From Nocardia veterana NBRC 100344 (GTDB taxonomy: Bacteria; Actinomycetota; Actinomycetes; Mycobacteriales; Mycobacteriaceae): a DNA stretch of 64,000 bases. Location: contig NZ_BAGM01000208.1 in assembly GCF_000308855.1 (NCBI RefSeq), positions 1 to 64,000 of the forward strand, given 5' to 3'. The first letter of the stretch is position 1; every line of letters starts with the position of its first letter. The notes under the pieces were generated by a model. It was not told the origin of the DNA. It was given only the letters and a program-made list of their open reading frames with translations, and did not search any database. This document shows positions 62,083 to 64,000 of this stretch, in pieces. The translations under genes and the position numbers were made by a program.

Positions 62083-63512
62083 GGCGCCACCCGCACCGCG
62101 TGCGTCTGCGACCACTCCCGCAGACGGGCGGCTGATTCGTGTTCCTCGCCGTGCCCGTCGGCGCGCTGCAACTCGCCCTCGAGCACCTCACCGTTCGTGC
62201 CGTCGACGGTCACGGTCTTGCCGACCAACGCCTCGATGACGCCCTGCCCGCAACCAACCACGCACGGCGTGCCCAGCTCACGGCTGACCACGGCGGCATG
62301 GCTCGTCGACCCGCCGATCTCGGTCACGATCGCGACCGACACCACCATGCCACCGACATCGTCGGGATCGGTGGTCGGTCGCGCCAGGATGACTGGAACT
62401 CCCGCGTCGGACAGATCCTCGGCTTCCTCGCAGCTCGCGACGACGCGGCCGGTCGCGACCCCGGGACATGCCGGAACGCCGGAGGCCAACAGTGTGGCCT
62501 GCTCGCGAGCGACCGGGTCGACGTGGGGCGCGGTCGCCGCGGCGATCTGTACATCGGTGACCAACTCGACCGCTTCATGGCGTTCGATGATGCCTTCATC
62601 GGCCAGCTGCACCGCGATACGCACCGCCGCCTGCGGGGACCGTTTGGCCGCCCGCGTCTGCAGCAGCCACAGCCTGCCGGCTTCCACGGTGAACTCGATG
62701 TCCTGGGCATCCCCGCAGTGCTTTTCGAGAGTGCGGGCGAGCTCGAGCAACTGAGTGTGCACCTGGGGCATCCGTGCTTCGAGCTCGTCGAGATGCATCG
62801 CGTTGAAGCGCCCGGAGACCACATCTTCGCCTTGACCGCGGGGAAGCCACTCGCCGTAGGGCTCCGGATCGCCGCTCAGGGGATTGCGGGTGAAGAGGAC
62901 TCCGGTGCCCGAGTTGTCGTCGAAATTGCCGAAAACCATGGCCTGCACCGTGACAGCGGTGCCACCGTCATGACTGATCTGGTGGTGCGTGCGATACGCC
63001 TGGGCGCGAGGCGAGTTCCAGGAAGCGAAGACGGCCTCCGCCGCCAATACCAGGTCCTTCCACGGATCACCGGTAGCTTGCGCGCCGACCACTCGCTCGA
63101 ACTGTTCGCGAAACCGACGGTGGGTGTCGGCTGCGAAGGCCGGGTCGCCGGTGATCTCGGCAAGACGTGCCTCGACGGCTTCGTTCATACCCAGGTTGAG
63201 CACCGTATCCATCATTCCCGGCATGCTGCGGGCGCCGCCGGAGCGAACCGCGACGAGTAGCGGCCGGTCGGTGCCGCCGAGTCGGCGTTCGAGCGTGTTT
63301 TCGAGTCGGGACAGCCCCTCACGCAGACAGTTCAGTGCCGTTTCGGTCAGTCGGCCGCTGTTGTCGTTGACCCCGGCGCAGAATTCGGTCGACAGTACGA
63401 ACGCGGGCGGTACGGGCATTCCGAGCGCGCGCATCCGGTTGATGCTGCGGGCCTTTCCGCCGACGAGTGTCGGGTCGAGGTCGGGGGTGTCTCCCAGCCA
63501 GATCAGACTCAT
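62079..63512 (-). CDS. Pyruvate phosphate dikinase-like protein lacking the PEP/pyruvate barrel
   Basis: 477 aa from the ATG at 63512 (AGGAGG nine bases before). The N-terminal ATP-grasp region is clearly PPDK type: GGKARSINRMRALGMPVPPA, VAVRSGGARSMPGMMDTVLN, FTRNPLSGDPEPYGEWL and DIEFTVEAGRLWLLQTR. The swivel domain follows with ARPTTDPDD and GGSTSHAAVVSRELGTPCVV (His near 406). PPDK proper is about 880 aa; the C-terminal TIM barrel that binds pyruvate/PEP is absent. It can be expected to take phosphate from ATP onto His and hand it to another acceptor. Confidence 0.9.
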   Translation of the reverse strand: MSLIWLGDTPDLDPTLVGGKARSINRMRALGMPVPPAFVLSTEFCAGVNDNSGRLTETALNCLREGLSRLENTLERRLGGTDRPLLVAVRSGGARSMPGMMDTVLNLGMNEAVEARLAEITGDPAFAADTHRRFREQFERVVGAQATGDPWKDLVLAAEAVFASWNSPRAQAYRTHHQISHDGGTAVTVQAMVFGNFDDNSGTGVLFTRNPLSGDPEPYGEWLPRGQGEDVVSGRFNAMHLDELEARMPQVHTQLLELARTLEKHCGDAQDIEFTVEAGRLWLLQTRAAKRSPQAAVRIAVQLADEGIIERHEAVELVTDVQIAAATAPHVDPVAREQATLLASGVPACPGVATGRVVASCEEAEDLSDAGVPVILARPTTDPDDVGGMVVSVAIVTEIGGSTSHAAVVSRELGTPCVVGCGQGVIEALVGKTVTVDGTNGEVLEGELQRADGHGEEHESAARLREWSQTHAVRVAP

Positions 63513-63525
63513 GAACAAGTTCCTC

Positions 63526-64000
63526 CTAGACGGCGCGGCCCGCGGCCGCTTCTTCCTCGCGAGTCAGGCCGAGCAGGCCGATGAGCTCTTCGTGGAATTC
63601 GAACCACACGGTGTGATAGCTGTCCGCTATCGGACGGGCGACGAAGCTGATATCACCGGCGTTGATGTGCTGGAGCGCATTGTCGAACCGGCGCGAATAG
63701 GCCGCCAGCCTCGGAGCGACCGCCGCGATCCGGCTGACGAGGGGCGCGAACCCGGCGTGCAGGCTGACGAGTCGCTCGATGACGGACCGATCGTACGCGC
63801 TGTCGGTGTGGTCGTTCGGTGCGCCCGCCTTGAGTTGCCAGTCGCTGATGACCTGCTTGAGGTCGGTGTTGTGGTGATCGAACTCCTTGTACAGGGCGGC
63901 CAGTTCGGCCTGGTCTACGCCGGTGCGCTCGGCGGATACGAGCGCCGCGAGCCGCTCGCGGCCCTCCGGGGTCAGCCGCACGCTCGGCTCTCCCTTGACG
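63526..64000 (-). CDS. Partial protein with winged-helix-like segment, upstream of the dikinase-like gene
   Basis: The frame is open to the window edge, so the N-terminus is missing; the visible ~157 residues end at 63526. The first visible part (VKGEPSVRLTPEGRERLAAL) looks like the wing of a winged-helix domain, followed by helices containing LKQVISDWQLKAGAPNDHTD and a C-terminal FHEELIGLLGLTREEEAAAG. It lies 13 bp before the dikinase-like start and is surely co-transcribed. Its role, perhaps as regulator or subunit of the dikinase, is unknown. Confidence 0.75.
   Translation of the reverse strand, partial: VKGEPSVRLTPEGRERLAALVSAERTGVDQAELAALYKEFDHHNTDLKQVISDWQLKAGAPNDHTDSAYDRSVIERLVSLHAGFAPLVSRIAAVAPRLAAYSRRFDNALQHINAGDISFVARPIADSYHTVWFEFHEELIGLLGLTREEEAAAGRAV

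Noticed and set aside
1..64000. CRISPR arrays, insertion sequences, rRNA or tRNA genes
   Set aside because: No regularly spaced repeats, transposase motifs with terminal inverted repeats, or cloverleaf-like folds were seen.

Overview
The window is chromosomal DNA of a high-GC, mycolic-acid-type actinomycete, most probably Nocardia or a close relative. The evidence is an antigen-85-like mycolyltransferase, a PorA/DUF3068-type protein, an Lsr2-type nucleoid protein, a CYP125-type steroid hydroxylase behind a KstR-type operator, a large AtsA-type arylsulfatase and a conservon (cvnABCD). No rRNA, tRNA, CRISPR array, transposase or phage structural gene was recognised.

Layout. 1-10 kb: the 3' end of a large LuxR-type regulator, three alpha/beta hydrolases, a SnoaL-like protein, an FAD amine oxidase-like enzyme, and a 14-TM-type MFS exporter fused to three carboxypeptidase-regulatory-like repeats. 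9-19 kb: a small hypothetical protein, an enolase-superfamily enzyme, arylsulfatase AtsA, an ECF41/SigJ-like sigma factor beside a flavin oxidoreductase with a perfect CRP-type site upstream, a NarL-type two-component pair, and small membrane proteins. 19-28.5 kb: a methyltransferase, CYP125, and an opposing operon of aromatic amino acid hydroxylase, single-module NRPS (C-A-T-TE, tyrosine-like code) and a membrane-anchored catechol O-methyltransferase. This operon is a compact natural-product cluster. It is followed by an antigen-85-like esterase. 28.6-31.3 kb: SDR, an HsaA-like flavin monooxygenase and two gene remnants.

31.3-43.7 kb is an accessory stretch with long gene-poor gaps. It holds an Lsr2 paralogue carrying two compensating frameshifts, small secreted and membrane proteins, a PtpB-like phosphatase, an AveC-like membrane protein, a MarR regulator, a histidine-phosphatase lipoprotein and a complete conservon.

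43.9-64 kb is the most unusual part. Four proteins of 536-578 aa carry the phosphohistidine swivel domain of PEP-utilising enzymes behind a helical domain like the substrate-binding part of rifampin phosphotransferase, but have no ATP-grasp domain. A fifth protein has the ATP-grasp and swivel domains of pyruvate phosphate dikinase but lacks its pyruvate/PEP barrel. It sits in a tightly coupled operon with an acyl-CoA synthetase and an SDR. Two of the four swivel proteins are organised with a paralogous lipocalin-like protein, and an APH-type kinase is coupled to a third such protein. I infer a distributed, dikinase-type phosphotransfer pathway acting on an unknown, probably hydrophobic, substrate.

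Two MarR paralogues with nearly identical recognition regions, and AT-rich sites sharing the core AAAATAGTC upstream of the AveC-like gene, the conservon, a swivel gene and the MarR genes, suggest that 36-59 kb is one regulon. All homology statements come from recognising motifs by eye; no database search was run.
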